Below are positions 1 through 8,930 of a DNA stretch of 64,000 nucleotides, piece after piece (position 1 is the stretch's first letter; each line of letters begins with the position of its first letter). Both the position numbers and the translations under genes were made by a program. Source of the stretch: Bacillota bacterium. Lineage in GTDB: Bacteria > Bacillota > Clostridia > DSM-8532. The DNA lies in NCBI GenBank assembly GCA_023411795.1, contig JAEYOK010000016.1, positions 1 to 64,000 on the forward strand. The letters are read 5' to 3'. The notes under the pieces are model-generated. The model did not search any database. It worked only from the letters and a program-made list of their open reading frames with translations, and was not told the origin of the DNA.

Positions 1-769
1 AAATAACTTCGTCTCCGCTAAATACGGGACCGCTTTTACATACCTGGGTATAATTCCAGTCATCACCTTTTTTTGTCTTGCAGACACAGACCAGGCAGGC
101 CCCGATACCACAACCCATACGCTGCTCCATCGAAACCTCACAGGGGATATCATATTGTTTGAGTAAGTTTACTCCCGCTTTCATCATGACAATAGGGCCA
201 CAGAAGAAAACCAAATCCGGGTGCTCTTTTTCCACTTCTCTTTTCAGAATATCTGTGACAAAGCCTTTTTCACCATAGCTTCCATCATCGGTGGCAATCA
301 GGAGCTCATTGCAATTTTCCTTAAACTCATCTTCCAAGATCACTAGTGATTTATTTCTAAAACCTAATATTGCTTTTTTGCTTTCTGCGGGATGTTCTTT
401 AAGAAGCTGAAGTAAAGGAAATATTCCGATACCTCCGCCAACAACTATAATCTTCTTGTGTTTTGGGTTCATTGTGAAGCCTTGACCCAAAGGGCCCAGA
501 ATATCTATCTCATCCCCTTCTTTAAGATAAGAAAGAATTTTTGTACCCTTGCCTCTTATCTGAATAACGATATTAATTGTTCCTTTTTCTCTATCAACAG
601 AGCAGATACTTATTGGTCTTCTTAAAAAAGCATCTGTACCATCACCGCATTTTATAGTGACAATCTGTCCTGGTTTGGATTTTTTTGCTATGCTTTCTGC
701 TTCGATAGTAAGAAGAAAAGTGTCAATATTGAGTCTTTCTGATTTGACAATTTGATATTTAGTATTCAT
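1..769 (-). CDS. pyrK: Dihydroorotate dehydrogenase electron transfer subunit PyrK (3' end cut by window edge)
   Basis: Iron-sulfur flavoprotein subunit that passes electrons between NAD(H) and the PyrD catalytic subunit of class 1B dihydroorotate dehydrogenase in pyrimidine synthesis. I translated it by hand: an N-terminal ferredoxin-reductase beta barrel with the FAD-binding RRPISICS motif, a nucleotide-binding VVGGGIGIFPLL loop, and a C-terminal [2Fe-2S] motif MGCGIGACLVCVC followed by a further Cys in TQVCKSGPVF, typical of PyrK. About 256 codons are present, so only the last few residues should be missing. The ATG at 769 is preceded by GGAGGTAA (772-779) and by an extended -10 promoter. 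pyrD is expected just outside the window. Related NfnA/sulfide dehydrogenase alpha subunits look similar, but the Cys-rich tail favours PyrK. Confidence 0.88.
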   Translation of the reverse strand, partial: MNTKYQIVKSERLNIDTFLLTIEAESIAKKSKPGQIVTIKCGDGTDAFLRRPISICSVDREKGTINIVIQIRGKGTKILSYLKEGDEIDILGPLGQGFTMNPKHKKIIVVGGGIGIFPLLQLLKEHPAESKKAILGFRNKSLVILEDEFKENCNELLIATDDGSYGEKGFVTDILKREVEKEHPDLVFFCGPIVMMKAGVNLLKQYDIPCEVSMEQRMGCGIGACLVCVCKTKKGDDWNYTQVCKSGPVFSGDEVI

Positions 770-804
770 ATTACCTCCATCGATTAATGGATTCGATTAT
801 TCAC

Positions 805-833
805 ATTATATCAATGGAAAAACCTAAGAGCAA
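805..833 (-). promoter_or_regulatory. Probable promoter of pyrK
   Basis: On the minus strand TTGCTC (828-833), a 17-base spacer and TATAAT (805-810) preceded by TGA (extended -10) lie about 35 bases ahead of the pyrK start. It suggests that pyrK is transcribed separately from the upstream chemoreceptor gene. Seen in sequence; activity is inferred. Confidence 0.55.
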
Positions 834-857
834 GAGTGCAAACATGCAGAAATTACT

Positions 858-2618
858 TCAATACTCGAACTTACTCATTACTTCCTCAAGTGTTTGTGAA
901 AGGCTATTCATATTAGCAGCAGATTCAGATAGTGTATCCAAACTTGCTGCCTGTTCTTCTGATGAAGCCATTGTATTTGTGCACATGTCTGCAATTTCAT
1001 TAGAAATTTTCCCCAACCGGTTTGTAGTTTGCTCAAGGCTCTTTATTTTATCTGTTACTTGATTGACCTTATTGAATACATCTTTAAATGAGCTGCTTAT
1101 ATCTCTATTTGAATCGGCTATACTAGAAAAGGCTTGCCCCACTTTTTGGGTAATTACGCTATTCTTTTTTATAAACTCAGCTTCTTTATCCATATTGTCA
1201 AGCATGTTAATGCCTTCTTGTTGAACTTCATTTATGGTGACTGTGATATCCCTAGCCGCCTTTGCTGACTGTTCGGCGAGGTGTCTGATTTCATCTGCAA
1301 CGACTGAAAAACCTCTTCCGGCTTCTCCCGCTCGTGCTGCTTCTATAGAGGCGTTTAATGATAGTAGGTTTGTTTGACTGGTAATTTGAGTAATAGCCTC
1401 AACAATTTTATCGATTTTCCTAAGACGGTCTGTAAACATGCATATGCTTTCTTGCAGCATGTTTGTTACTTTACTAATCTCCTCTGTATGAATCAACATC
1501 ATATCTACCTGATGTTTACCTTCATCCGATAGTACATTAGCCATATTTAGGTCTGCTTCCATATCGGTAGTGAAATGATGTACAGCATCAACATCGCCTC
1601 CAGCCTCGTTAAATTTTGCAAGAGATTGATGTACAAGCTGATTTTGTTCAATGCTTATAACATTAAGCTCGGTAACCATCTCAATAATTTGTTTGTTTAC
1701 ATAATTTCCGTAATTCACTTGTTCCAAAACAACCCCTGAGGCCTCAGACACTTTTATGCTGGCATGTTGAAGGCCCTGAACTAGCATACGCAGAGATTCT
1801 TCCATTTCCATTATTTCTTTTGCTAAATCACCCAGTTCATCACCTTTCATTTCTTTTAATGCCTCATTGCCCTTTAGATTCCCTGAAGCAATAGCCCTCG
1901 CCGCCTGTCCAAGTATCTTAAGCTTTTTACTCATATCTTTTATGAATAAATAAATAGCTATTGAACCGAATAGGAAAATTGCAAATAAAAGTGCGAACCC
2001 AAAATAGGAAGTATTTTTAAAGCCTTTTTTAATCACAGCATTTTTTTGATCCATGGAGTTAAATTCAGATATCAAAACATCCAGTAACCTTGTATCAGAT
2101 AATTTTTTAATGTCATATATACGACCTTTTAAATCATGAGAAAAAGCTTCTTCAGTGTCATTTAAATCTAGTAACTTTAGTAATCTTGGTTCAGTACTTT
2201 TATATATAGTATCTATATCACTTTGAAGACGCTTGATGGATTTCAAGGTTTCTTCTGATACCACTTCTGTTAATGATTCCATAAGTAAATTGATGTTTGA
2301 AACAGCAGCAGTATAGTTGGTTTGGCATATCCTCACATTCTCAATAAATTTCTCCTGCTCCTCTTTATTTAGTTTAGATAAAGAATTTGAGACTTTGAAA
2401 TCAGAAAGTTCCTTTAGTTCATCAAAGCCTTCCATAAGCCTTGCGAAACTTCCTCGAATTTGTCCGGTTAATGCGTTTCCCTCAATAACACTCTGATATT
2501 TACTCACAGTATCATTTCCAGAGGACCAAAACATCAAAGTACTAATCAACATTAGAAGAAGAACTGTTCCAAAGAGCAGAATTATCTTTATACTTATTTT
2601 AAAGCTTCTCTTTTTCAT
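858..2618 (-). CDS. Methyl-accepting chemotaxis protein
   Basis: Transmembrane chemoreceptor of 586 aa that would signal through CheA/CheW. Visible order: TM1 at about residues 9-31, an extracytoplasmic helical sensor of about 170 residues (four-helix-bundle-like, rich in Leu/Glu/Lys), TM2 at about 204-226, HAMP at about 227-280, then the long coiled-coil signalling domain. The conserved hairpin tip is clear at about 418-455 (TNLLSLNASIEAARAGEAGR followed by GFSVVADEIRHLAEQS). The start is supported by AGGAGGAATTTTCT ahead of the ATG. It follows a transport/two-component operon but nothing ties it to that system. Ligand unknown. Confidence 0.93.
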   Translation of the reverse strand: MKKRSFKISIKIILLFGTVLLLMLISTLMFWSSGNDTVSKYQSVIEGNALTGQIRGSFARLMEGFDELKELSDFKVSNSLSKLNKEEQEKFIENVRICQTNYTAAVSNINLLMESLTEVVSEETLKSIKRLQSDIDTIYKSTEPRLLKLLDLNDTEEAFSHDLKGRIYDIKKLSDTRLLDVLISEFNSMDQKNAVIKKGFKNTSYFGFALLFAIFLFGSIAIYLFIKDMSKKLKILGQAARAIASGNLKGNEALKEMKGDELGDLAKEIMEMEESLRMLVQGLQHASIKVSEASGVVLEQVNYGNYVNKQIIEMVTELNVISIEQNQLVHQSLAKFNEAGGDVDAVHHFTTDMEADLNMANVLSDEGKHQVDMMLIHTEEISKVTNMLQESICMFTDRLRKIDKIVEAITQITSQTNLLSLNASIEAARAGEAGRGFSVVADEIRHLAEQSAKAARDITVTINEVQQEGINMLDNMDKEAEFIKKNSVITQKVGQAFSSIADSNRDISSSFKDVFNKVNQVTDKIKSLEQTTNRLGKISNEIADMCTNTMASSEEQAASLDTLSESAANMNSLSQTLEEVMSKFEY

Positions 2619-2724
2619 AGAAAATTCCTCCTGAATATTAGTTACCTAACCATATTCTAGAGGCATTTCTTCAAAATAAATATACTTAATTCTACAAAAT
2701 CGTCCTTTTTTCTGCATGAAATTA

Positions 2725-3525
2725 CTATATTGCCAGATATTCGATTAAATCTGCTATAGCACTGTTGTCATAATCCTGGGTGATGTAGTCTGCTATAGCC
2801 TTAATTTTAGGATGAGCATTTTTTGGGGCAGCTTTAATATCTGCTATTTCAAGCATTTCTAAATCATTTAAGTAATCACCTATGGCAATAATTTTGGACA
2901 CTTTACTCCCCAGCTCTTTTTTTAAAAGACTTAATGCAGAACCTTTTGAAACGTTATTATGAGTAATTTCCATATATGTGTCTATAGAGAAAAAAGTATT
3001 GTATTCTTTAATCTTCTCCATGTAGTTATTATAAATTTTATGTAACACATTACTTTCCTCATGTAAAATAACTTTAACCCACGGTAGACAAATTTTTTCC
3101 ATGCTACTAATAGTATACTCCTGGTTTTCAGCTTTCATTAGCATATCTTCCCTACCATTTGGATTAGCAAGAAAAAGACGATTGGTTGTGTGTATTTGTA
3201 TGTTTAAATTAGGAAACGTTTCTAATATATTATTAAGTATATTTACAAGCGGTTCACGTCTTAGAAATGTAACATTTTTTATGGAATTAGTTCGAAAATC
3301 ATATATACAAGCCCCATTAAACAGTATCCACGGGCAGTCCAAAGGTAGCCCCTTAATATATGCTTTTATGTTGGATGGCGTCCTACCAGTCGCCCCACAA
3401 AAAAGTCCTCCGTTATCTGTGAAATAGCGAATTGCCATTAAGTTTTTCTTAGTAATCTGCTTTTGAGAATTAAGTAGTGTTCCATCAAAATCAGAAACCA
3501 GAAGCTGTTTATCAAATATTTTCAT
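2725..3525 (-). CDS. Cof-type HAD-superfamily phosphatase
   Basis: Cytosolic haloacid dehalogenase-type hydrolase (266 aa, usual Cof length). Motif I is DFDGTLLNSQ near residue 13 with the nucleophile and acid/base Asp; the C-terminal motif IAIGDYLNDLEML supplies the metal-binding Asp residues; the type IIB cap lies between. Family members dephosphorylate sugar phosphates, PLP or FMN. It is the last gene of the importer/two-component operon, 10 bases after the response regulator, which suggests it acts on the imported substrate or its product. GAGAGGAGC precedes the ATG. Exact substrate unknown. Confidence 0.85.
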   Translation of the reverse strand: MKIFDKQLLVSDFDGTLLNSQKQITKKNLMAIRYFTDNGGLFCGATGRTPSNIKAYIKGLPLDCPWILFNGACIYDFRTNSIKNVTFLRREPLVNILNNILETFPNLNIQIHTTNRLFLANPNGREDMLMKAENQEYTISSMEKICLPWVKVILHEESNVLHKIYNNYMEKIKEYNTFFSIDTYMEITHNNVSKGSALSLLKKELGSKVSKIIAIGDYLNDLEMLEIADIKAAPKNAHPKIKAIADYITQDYDNSAIADLIEYLAI

Positions 3526-3535
3526 TTTGCTCCTC

Positions 3536-4336
3536 TCATGCTTTTAACTTGATATAACTTTGAGCATTAATAAATTCTGTAGGTGTTGTGTTGGTGTATT
3601 TTTTAAACACTTTACAAAAGTTTTTATATTCGCCAAAGCCTACCTGGTCTGAAATTTCATATATTCTAAATTCTCCTTTTCCTAAAAGCTCTATTGCTTT
3701 TTGGACACGAAATTTATTAAGGACATCTAAAAAGGTCTGAGTGGTTTCTTGCTTAAATTTTCTGCTCAAGTAACTGGTGCTAACCCCTAATTCTTCAGCA
3801 ATTTTTTCGATACTTATTTTGTTAAAATAGTTATCTCTAATCTGTATCAGAGCTTTCTGTACATATGGATTATCATTACTTCTTCCAACGTAAAATTCAA
3901 GATCAACTAATTCAACATCGGTTTTATCCTTGGATTTTACATAAATATTATGATATATCCTCTTTTGCTCTATATAATCAACTGCCTTTTCAACTACCTC
4001 CATAAGATTTTTTTCATCAATTGGCTTTAAAATGTAATCAAAAGCTTTCATAGTAATAGCCTCTTTTGCGTATTCAAACTCTGCGTAACTTGTTAGAATA
4101 ATGCTTTCGAAAATACATTCAGTGTTTGCCCTTTTAATCATATCAATTCCATTCATATAGGGCATTTTTATATCGGTTATTACCAATTCAGGTTTATATT
4201 TTTTTATTAGCTCAAGCCCTTTAACACCATCCTCAGCTTCCGCAATTATAGTACATCCCATGGACAGCCAGTCTATGGAATGAACAAGGCCTTTTCTTAT
4301 GATATCTTCATCTTCAACGATTATTATTTTAATCAT
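3536..4336 (-). CDS. YesN-like response regulator (REC + AraC-type DNA-binding domain)
   Basis: Transcription factor with an N-terminal receiver (phospho-acceptor Asp at residue 55 in VITDIKMP, acidic pocket VEDED) and a C-terminal AraC/XylS double helix-turn-helix (IEKIAEELGVSTSYLSRKFK, then the signature YEISDQVGFGEYKNFCKVFK and Y.NTTPTEF). An upstream in-frame ATG at 4366 exists, but GAGGTG five bases before the ATG at 4336 and the family N-terminus MIKIIIVEDE favour 4336. It sits 11 bases after the cognate YesM-type kinase and presumably activates the importer genes upstream. Confidence 0.92.
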   Translation of the reverse strand: MIKIIIVEDEDIIRKGLVHSIDWLSMGCTIIAEAEDGVKGLELIKKYKPELVITDIKMPYMNGIDMIKRANTECIFESIILTSYAEFEYAKEAITMKAFDYILKPIDEKNLMEVVEKAVDYIEQKRIYHNIYVKSKDKTDVELVDLEFYVGRSNDNPYVQKALIQIRDNYFNKISIEKIAEELGVSTSYLSRKFKQETTQTFLDVLNKFRVQKAIELLGKGEFRIYEISDQVGFGEYKNFCKVFKKYTNTTPTEFINAQSYIKLKA

Positions 4337-4347
4337 AATACACCTCG

Positions 4348-6045
4348 CTAATCTGCCGGAATACAAATTCGAACAGTTGTGCCTACTTGTTCCTCGCTCA
4401 TAATATTAAGTCCATACTTTTTCCCGTACATTAGTTTTATTCTTCGGCTCACATTATAAAGCCCTATGCAATCACTATTGTTAGTATTATCACTCAATAT
4501 AGCATTTACTTCCTTAATTTTTTCTTTACTTATTCCGACTCCATCATCAAAAATAACTATAATCAACTGATTTTCCATAATTCTAGCTTTGATTTTTACA
4601 GTCAAGTGCTCTCTATTCTCAAACCCATGTTTAACAGCATTCTCTATAACCGGCTGAACAAGAAGCTTTGGTATTATACATTCTTTTGCATCTTCCTCAA
4701 TAATAATTTCATAATCAAACCTATGATTAAATCTATATTTAAGTATTTGAAGATAATTTTCTGTATACTTAATATCCTCACCTAAAGAGATGGTCTTAAT
4801 AGTGTTGTTTATACTATAACGAAGCAATGAGGATAATCTTATTATTATATTGTCAACAGTATTGGGATAAAGCTTTACCATGCATCTTATGGTTTCAAGT
4901 GTGTTAAATAAAAAATGTGGGTCAAACTGGGATTCTAGTTGCTTAATTTCTGCCATCAAACTTCTTTTAGTTTCTTCATTATTCTGCTTTATAAGGTTTT
5001 TAATATCCACAAGCATTTTATTATACGAATCAGCTATAATTTCAAACTCATCGTTTGAATCAATTTTAAGAACTGTATCCAGGTTCCCATTTTGAACACT
5101 TTTTATGGCATCTAAAAGTTCGTAGATAACGGCAGTTTTTTTCGAAGAAATACCTTTCGACCATAGAATCATTACTATTGTTATTGTAACAAATAACCCT
5201 GCTAAAAATATTCCACTAAGAAGAAAGGTGTTTTGATAATAAGTTAGAGGAGTAAAAGTATAGACATAAAAATTTCCCATCAATACATCAGTTCGATAAA
5301 GATAATAGCTTTCTCCGTTTACTTTAATTCTTCCTGATGTACCTCTAAATTCAGTCTTAAGCTTGGTTAGATTGTCTGTATAATTATTATTAGTCGCAGC
5401 CGCTACACTAAAATATCTGTCTGTTATAACAGTATCATTACCCGTAGAGTTGCTAATTATTGAAAATACATCTGTCTCAAGAAGTTCGAAAATTATGTAC
5501 CCCATTATATTATCCGATCTTTTGATGGCTTTACCGAGAGTAAAGATGCTATACTTATTTAAAGGCGAATAGCTCCGATTTGTTGATACCGATACCTCAT
5601 CAGGGTTAAATCTCATTCTATTAAAAATTCCCCAATTTGATTTACTGCTTTCCACTATATAATCAGGTGGTTTTAAAATATTACTCATAACCATTTCACC
5701 ATTACTATTAAAAAAGTAAAAATTACATTTTATGTTTTGCTTATTAACAAAACTATATATGATTTCGTAAGCCTTATGACGATTTTCTACACTGTGAATT
5801 GAATCTAGTATAATATCTGATTCAGAATATTCAAGAATTATATTCCTATATGTTGTAAGGTTAATCTCAAGAGAATCATTGACCTTTTCATTGTTATACT
5901 GATTTCGTTTTTCAACTGTTATATACCCCATAACAAAAATAAGGAAAAAACAAATTGCCGCCAGAATAATAACAAGGGTCATTGCATACCCAAAAAAAAC
6001 ATTACGTAATTTATTACGATAAGGTTTAAATTTTACCACTTGCAT
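4348..6045 (-). CDS. YesM-like sensor histidine kinase
   Basis: Membrane sensor kinase of 565 aa. Two transmembrane helices (about 16-42 and 273-296) flank an extracytoplasmic sensor of about 230 residues; a HAMP segment follows (GNLDTVLKIDSNDEFEII); the His_kinase domain (PF06580 type) carries the phospho-acceptor His in QFDPHFLFNTLE near residue 377; the ATPase domain shows the N box QPVIENAVKHGF and the G1 box FDDGVGI. The RBS AAAGGGG lies ahead of the ATG. It lies between the permease gene and its response regulator, an arrangement seen in extracellular-sugar sensing systems. Ligand unknown, possibly together with the adjacent binding protein. Confidence 0.92.
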   Translation of the reverse strand: MQVVKFKPYRNKLRNVFFGYAMTLVIILAAICFFLIFVMGYITVEKRNQYNNEKVNDSLEINLTTYRNIILEYSESDIILDSIHSVENRHKAYEIIYSFVNKQNIKCNFYFFNSNGEMVMSNILKPPDYIVESSKSNWGIFNRMRFNPDEVSVSTNRSYSPLNKYSIFTLGKAIKRSDNIMGYIIFELLETDVFSIISNSTGNDTVITDRYFSVAAATNNNYTDNLTKLKTEFRGTSGRIKVNGESYYLYRTDVLMGNFYVYTFTPLTYYQNTFLLSGIFLAGLFVTITIVMILWSKGISSKKTAVIYELLDAIKSVQNGNLDTVLKIDSNDEFEIIADSYNKMLVDIKNLIKQNNEETKRSLMAEIKQLESQFDPHFLFNTLETIRCMVKLYPNTVDNIIIRLSSLLRYSINNTIKTISLGEDIKYTENYLQILKYRFNHRFDYEIIIEEDAKECIIPKLLVQPVIENAVKHGFENREHLTVKIKARIMENQLIIVIFDDGVGISKEKIKEVNAILSDNTNNSDCIGLYNVSRRIKLMYGKKYGLNIMSEEQVGTTVRICIPAD

Positions 6046-6073
6046 GCTCTGACCCCTTTACTTCTTTTCTTTC

Positions 6074-7726
6074 TTATATACTTATTTCCTTCTTTCCAGA
6101 CATTTTAAACGAAATTAGTAAAGAAATTACGGTTGTCAGTGTAAGAATAGTTGAGAGAGCGGCTGCTGTCCCATAACTGGCTCTGATTACTTCAGTATAT
6201 ATTGATACAGACATAGTTTTTGTGTTGCCTGTGTAAAGGATTACAGATGCGCTCAACTCATTTATCACTGTTATCCAGCTGAGTATTGCCCCAGAAAATA
6301 CTCCAGGAAGCATCATAATTGCGGTCACTTTAAAGAAACTCTTAACCGGGGAACATCCCAGACTAATTGAAGCCTCTTCCATACTAGGACTGATCTGATA
6401 TAGTATGGCTGCACTAGATCTTAAGGTATACGGAAGTCTCCTTACAACAAATGCAATAATTAAAATGATAAAACTTCCACTTAAAATAATGGGAGGTTTG
6501 TTGAAAGCAAGTAACAATGTAATTCCGAGAACCGAGCCAGGTATAATATAAGGAAACATTGTAATTGTATCGATTACACTTGTTAATACATTTCTTCTTC
6601 TGTTTGACAGATATGCAATAAATATACCGAATATCACTATAATTAAAATTGCAATAATTCCAAAAGAATATGTATTTGTAATTGCATTTCCCATTCTATT
6701 AAAGATTTTTTTATAACTTTCTAGCGAGTATCCTTTTATAAACATTGATCCCTTTGTCTTCAAAAATGATGTGTATATGACTGTTAACTGTGGAATTGTT
6801 GCCAGGAAAGTGATTATGTATATAAAAGAATGTGCAAATATATTTTTAAATCCACGAAGCTGGATCGCTTTCATGGGTCTTAACGAACTCATTGTAAATG
6901 ATTTTTTATTAACTATGTATTTTTGACCTAAAAATAAGAATGAAGTTACAAATACCATGATTGAAGCCATAGCCGCTGCAAAATTCGCTTGGCCACCTAC
7001 TTCACTAATAAACTCAGAATAAATCATTACAGGCATTACATTAAAACCTTCTCCAATGAGCATTGGTGTTCCGAAATCTGCTAGGGCATTCATAAACACT
7101 AATAGACCACCTGCAAGCAGAGTCGGAAGTATAAGAGGAATAATAACTGTAAAAACTTTTTTAAATCCACTGCAACCTAAGCTTTCCGCAGCTTCACCTA
7201 ATGAAGCATCAATTTTCTTCAATGCACCCGATATATAAAGATAAATAAAGGGAAACAGCTTTAATGTAAGCACAAGTAAAATGCCGCCAAAGCCATAAAT
7301 TGTAGGAAATTCAATCCCAATACCGCTAAACAGCTTCGTTATAACACCGCTTCTCCCACACAAGAGAACCCAAGAATAAGCACCTATAAACGGGGGAGAT
7401 AGCATTGAAATAATTATTAAAACTTCAATTATACTCTTGCCCTTTATTTTAAATGCCGTGAGTAAATACGCTAGAGGTATACCAATTAATATAGCTAATA
7501 ATGTAACACAAGTAGTCACGCTAAAGGAATTTAAAAAAGCCTGGTAATAGTATTTTTTGCTAAAAAATTTTGTGAAATTATCAAGAGTTATATTTCCAGA
7601 AACAGGATCCTTAAAACTACTAAAAAACAAAGATAATAATGGATATATCAAAAACAGAACAAATACTGCCATGATAACCAACGTAAGAATTGTCCAAAAA
7701 TCAAACCTAATTTTTTTTCTACCCAT
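6074..7726 (-). CDS. FbpB-like ABC importer permease, two fused permease units
   Basis: Integral membrane protein of 550 aa with about 12 hydrophobic helices arranged as two homologous halves (about 15-265 and 290-545). Each half carries an EAA loop contacting the ATPase: GEAAESLGCSGFKKVFTVII in the first and EEASISLGCSPVKSFFKVTA in the second. This fused layout is typical of the FbpB/AfuB (ferric iron or hexose phosphate) class. The ATPase gene ends exactly one base before this one starts. Substrate assignment is discussed in the findings; 'iron' would be only the default family label. Confidence 0.9.
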   Translation of the reverse strand: MGRKKIRFDFWTILTLVIMAVFVLFLIYPLLSLFFSSFKDPVSGNITLDNFTKFFSKKYYYQAFLNSFSVTTCVTLLAILIGIPLAYLLTAFKIKGKSIIEVLIIISMLSPPFIGAYSWVLLCGRSGVITKLFSGIGIEFPTIYGFGGILLVLTLKLFPFIYLYISGALKKIDASLGEAAESLGCSGFKKVFTVIIPLILPTLLAGGLLVFMNALADFGTPMLIGEGFNVMPVMIYSEFISEVGGQANFAAAMASIMVFVTSFLFLGQKYIVNKKSFTMSSLRPMKAIQLRGFKNIFAHSFIYIITFLATIPQLTVIYTSFLKTKGSMFIKGYSLESYKKIFNRMGNAITNTYSFGIIAILIIVIFGIFIAYLSNRRRNVLTSVIDTITMFPYIIPGSVLGITLLLAFNKPPIILSGSFIILIIAFVVRRLPYTLRSSAAILYQISPSMEEASISLGCSPVKSFFKVTAIMMLPGVFSGAILSWITVINELSASVILYTGNTKTMSVSIYTEVIRASYGTAAALSTILTLTTVISLLISFKMSGKKEISI

Positions 7727-8836
7727 TCATATCACATCCCTAATAAGACTCTTACTGCCGTCATTACTAAAAACATTAATTCTCTTAGTACAAGTTTCAA
7801 GATAGATTTCTTCACCGGCATCATAAAATCTCGCTGTATTTCCTATTTCTTGAGAAACCTCAATAATCTGATTATCTCCAAACATTAAATCCTCATCTAA
7901 AACAAGCTCGTAGTTGACATACCTTCCAAGGAATGTATAAGTTTTAACTCTTGCCTTTAATCCTTTATCAGATATATTTAATTCCTCAGGCCTTATAGCT
8001 ACTACTACATCTGAATTATCGCTTATATTATCATGTAAATTATTAACTTGTATTTGATAGCCTTCGGTGAATTTTATCCACTTTTCATTATTTTCGAGTC
8101 GTATCTTGGCATTAAGAAGATTGGAATGTCCAATAAAAGTTGCGACAAAAATGTTTACGGGACGCCTATAAATGTCCTTGGGCTTACCAACCTGCTGAAT
8201 AATTCCATCCTTCATGACTGCTATACGGTCTGATATGGCAAGTGCTTCCTCCTGATCATGAGTGACATAAACAGTGGTAATGCCAACACTCTTTTGAATG
8301 TCACGAATTGCGCTTCTCATCTCAATTCTTAATTTCGCATCTAAGTTTGAAAGAGGTTCATCCATAAGTAGTACATTAGGATGAATAACAATGGCACGGG
8401 CTAAGGCAACCCTCTGCTGTTGTCCACCTGATAATCTTTCGGGCAGTCTGTCTTTATACTCTTCAATTCGAGTTATCTTCATAATCTCTTCAACTTTTTT
8501 ATGTATCTCCATCTTTGACAGTTTTCTTAGCTTAAGACCATATTCTATGTTTTGCTTGACTGTCAAATGAGGGAAGATGGCATAATTCTGAAATACCATA
8601 CCAATATTTCTTTTATGGGCTGGTATATCGTTAATAATCTTATCATCAAAGGAAATATCACCACTTTCTATTGTATTAAAGCCTGCAATCATTCGTAGAA
8701 GTGTTGTTTTCCCACATCCGGATGGCCCAAGTAAGGTGAAAAACTCACCATTTGCTATGGTTAAAGATAAGTCTTTTATAATTGTTAATTTATCGTATTT
8801 TTTCGTCACTTGATTTATTGTTATGTTTACGCTCAT
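7727..8836 (-). CDS. FbpC/AfuC-like ABC importer ATPase
   Basis: Cytosolic ATPase of 369 aa in the CUT1/FbpC style. Walker A GPSGCGKTT (about residue 37), Q-loop FQNYAIFPHL, signature LSGGQQQRVALARA, Walker B VLLMDEPLSNLDA and H-loop VYVTHDQEEAL are all intact. A C-terminal regulatory beta domain (about 240-360) contains the TOBE-like VAIRPEEL segment. The RBS AAGGAGG lies seven bases ahead of the ATG. It is flanked by the binding protein (94 bases upstream, with a strong stem-loop between them) and by the permease. Confidence 0.93.
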   Translation of the reverse strand: MSVNITINQVTKKYDKLTIIKDLSLTIANGEFFTLLGPSGCGKTTLLRMIAGFNTIESGDISFDDKIINDIPAHKRNIGMVFQNYAIFPHLTVKQNIEYGLKLRKLSKMEIHKKVEEIMKITRIEEYKDRLPERLSGGQQQRVALARAIVIHPNVLLMDEPLSNLDAKLRIEMRSAIRDIQKSVGITTVYVTHDQEEALAISDRIAVMKDGIIQQVGKPKDIYRRPVNIFVATFIGHSNLLNAKIRLENNEKWIKFTEGYQIQVNNLHDNISDNSDVVVAIRPEELNISDKGLKARVKTYTFLGRYVNYELVLDEDLMFGDNQIIEVSQEIGNTARFYDAGEEIYLETCTKRINVFSNDGSKSLIRDVI

Positions 8837-8884
8837 ACAATACCTCCTTAAACTGTATTTAAGCCCGCAGTTTTATTTTTGATA

Positions 8885-8922
8885 TAATCGCCCATAACGA
8901 ATTAAATTGTTATGGGCGATTA
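8885..8922 (-). other. Intercistronic stem-loop between binding-protein and ATPase genes
   Basis: A perfect 14-bp inverted repeat (8885-8898 with 8909-8922, core ATCGCCCATAAC) encloses a 10-base loop and starts about nine bases after the binding-protein stop codon. No U-run follows on either strand, so it is less likely to be a full terminator than an mRNA-stabilising or attenuating hairpin, a common device to keep binding protein in excess over its membrane partners. Confidence 0.7.
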
Positions 8923-8930
8923 ACTAAAAC

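Noticed and set aside
1..769. Reading the truncated first gene as NfnA or sulfide dehydrogenase subunit
   Set aside because: The C-terminal Cys arrangement and overall length fit PyrK better; both possibilities share the ferredoxin-reductase fold.
787..1062. Open frame on the plus strand opposite the chemoreceptor gene
   Set aside because: Covered by the chemoreceptor signalling domain on the other strand, without a credible start signal.
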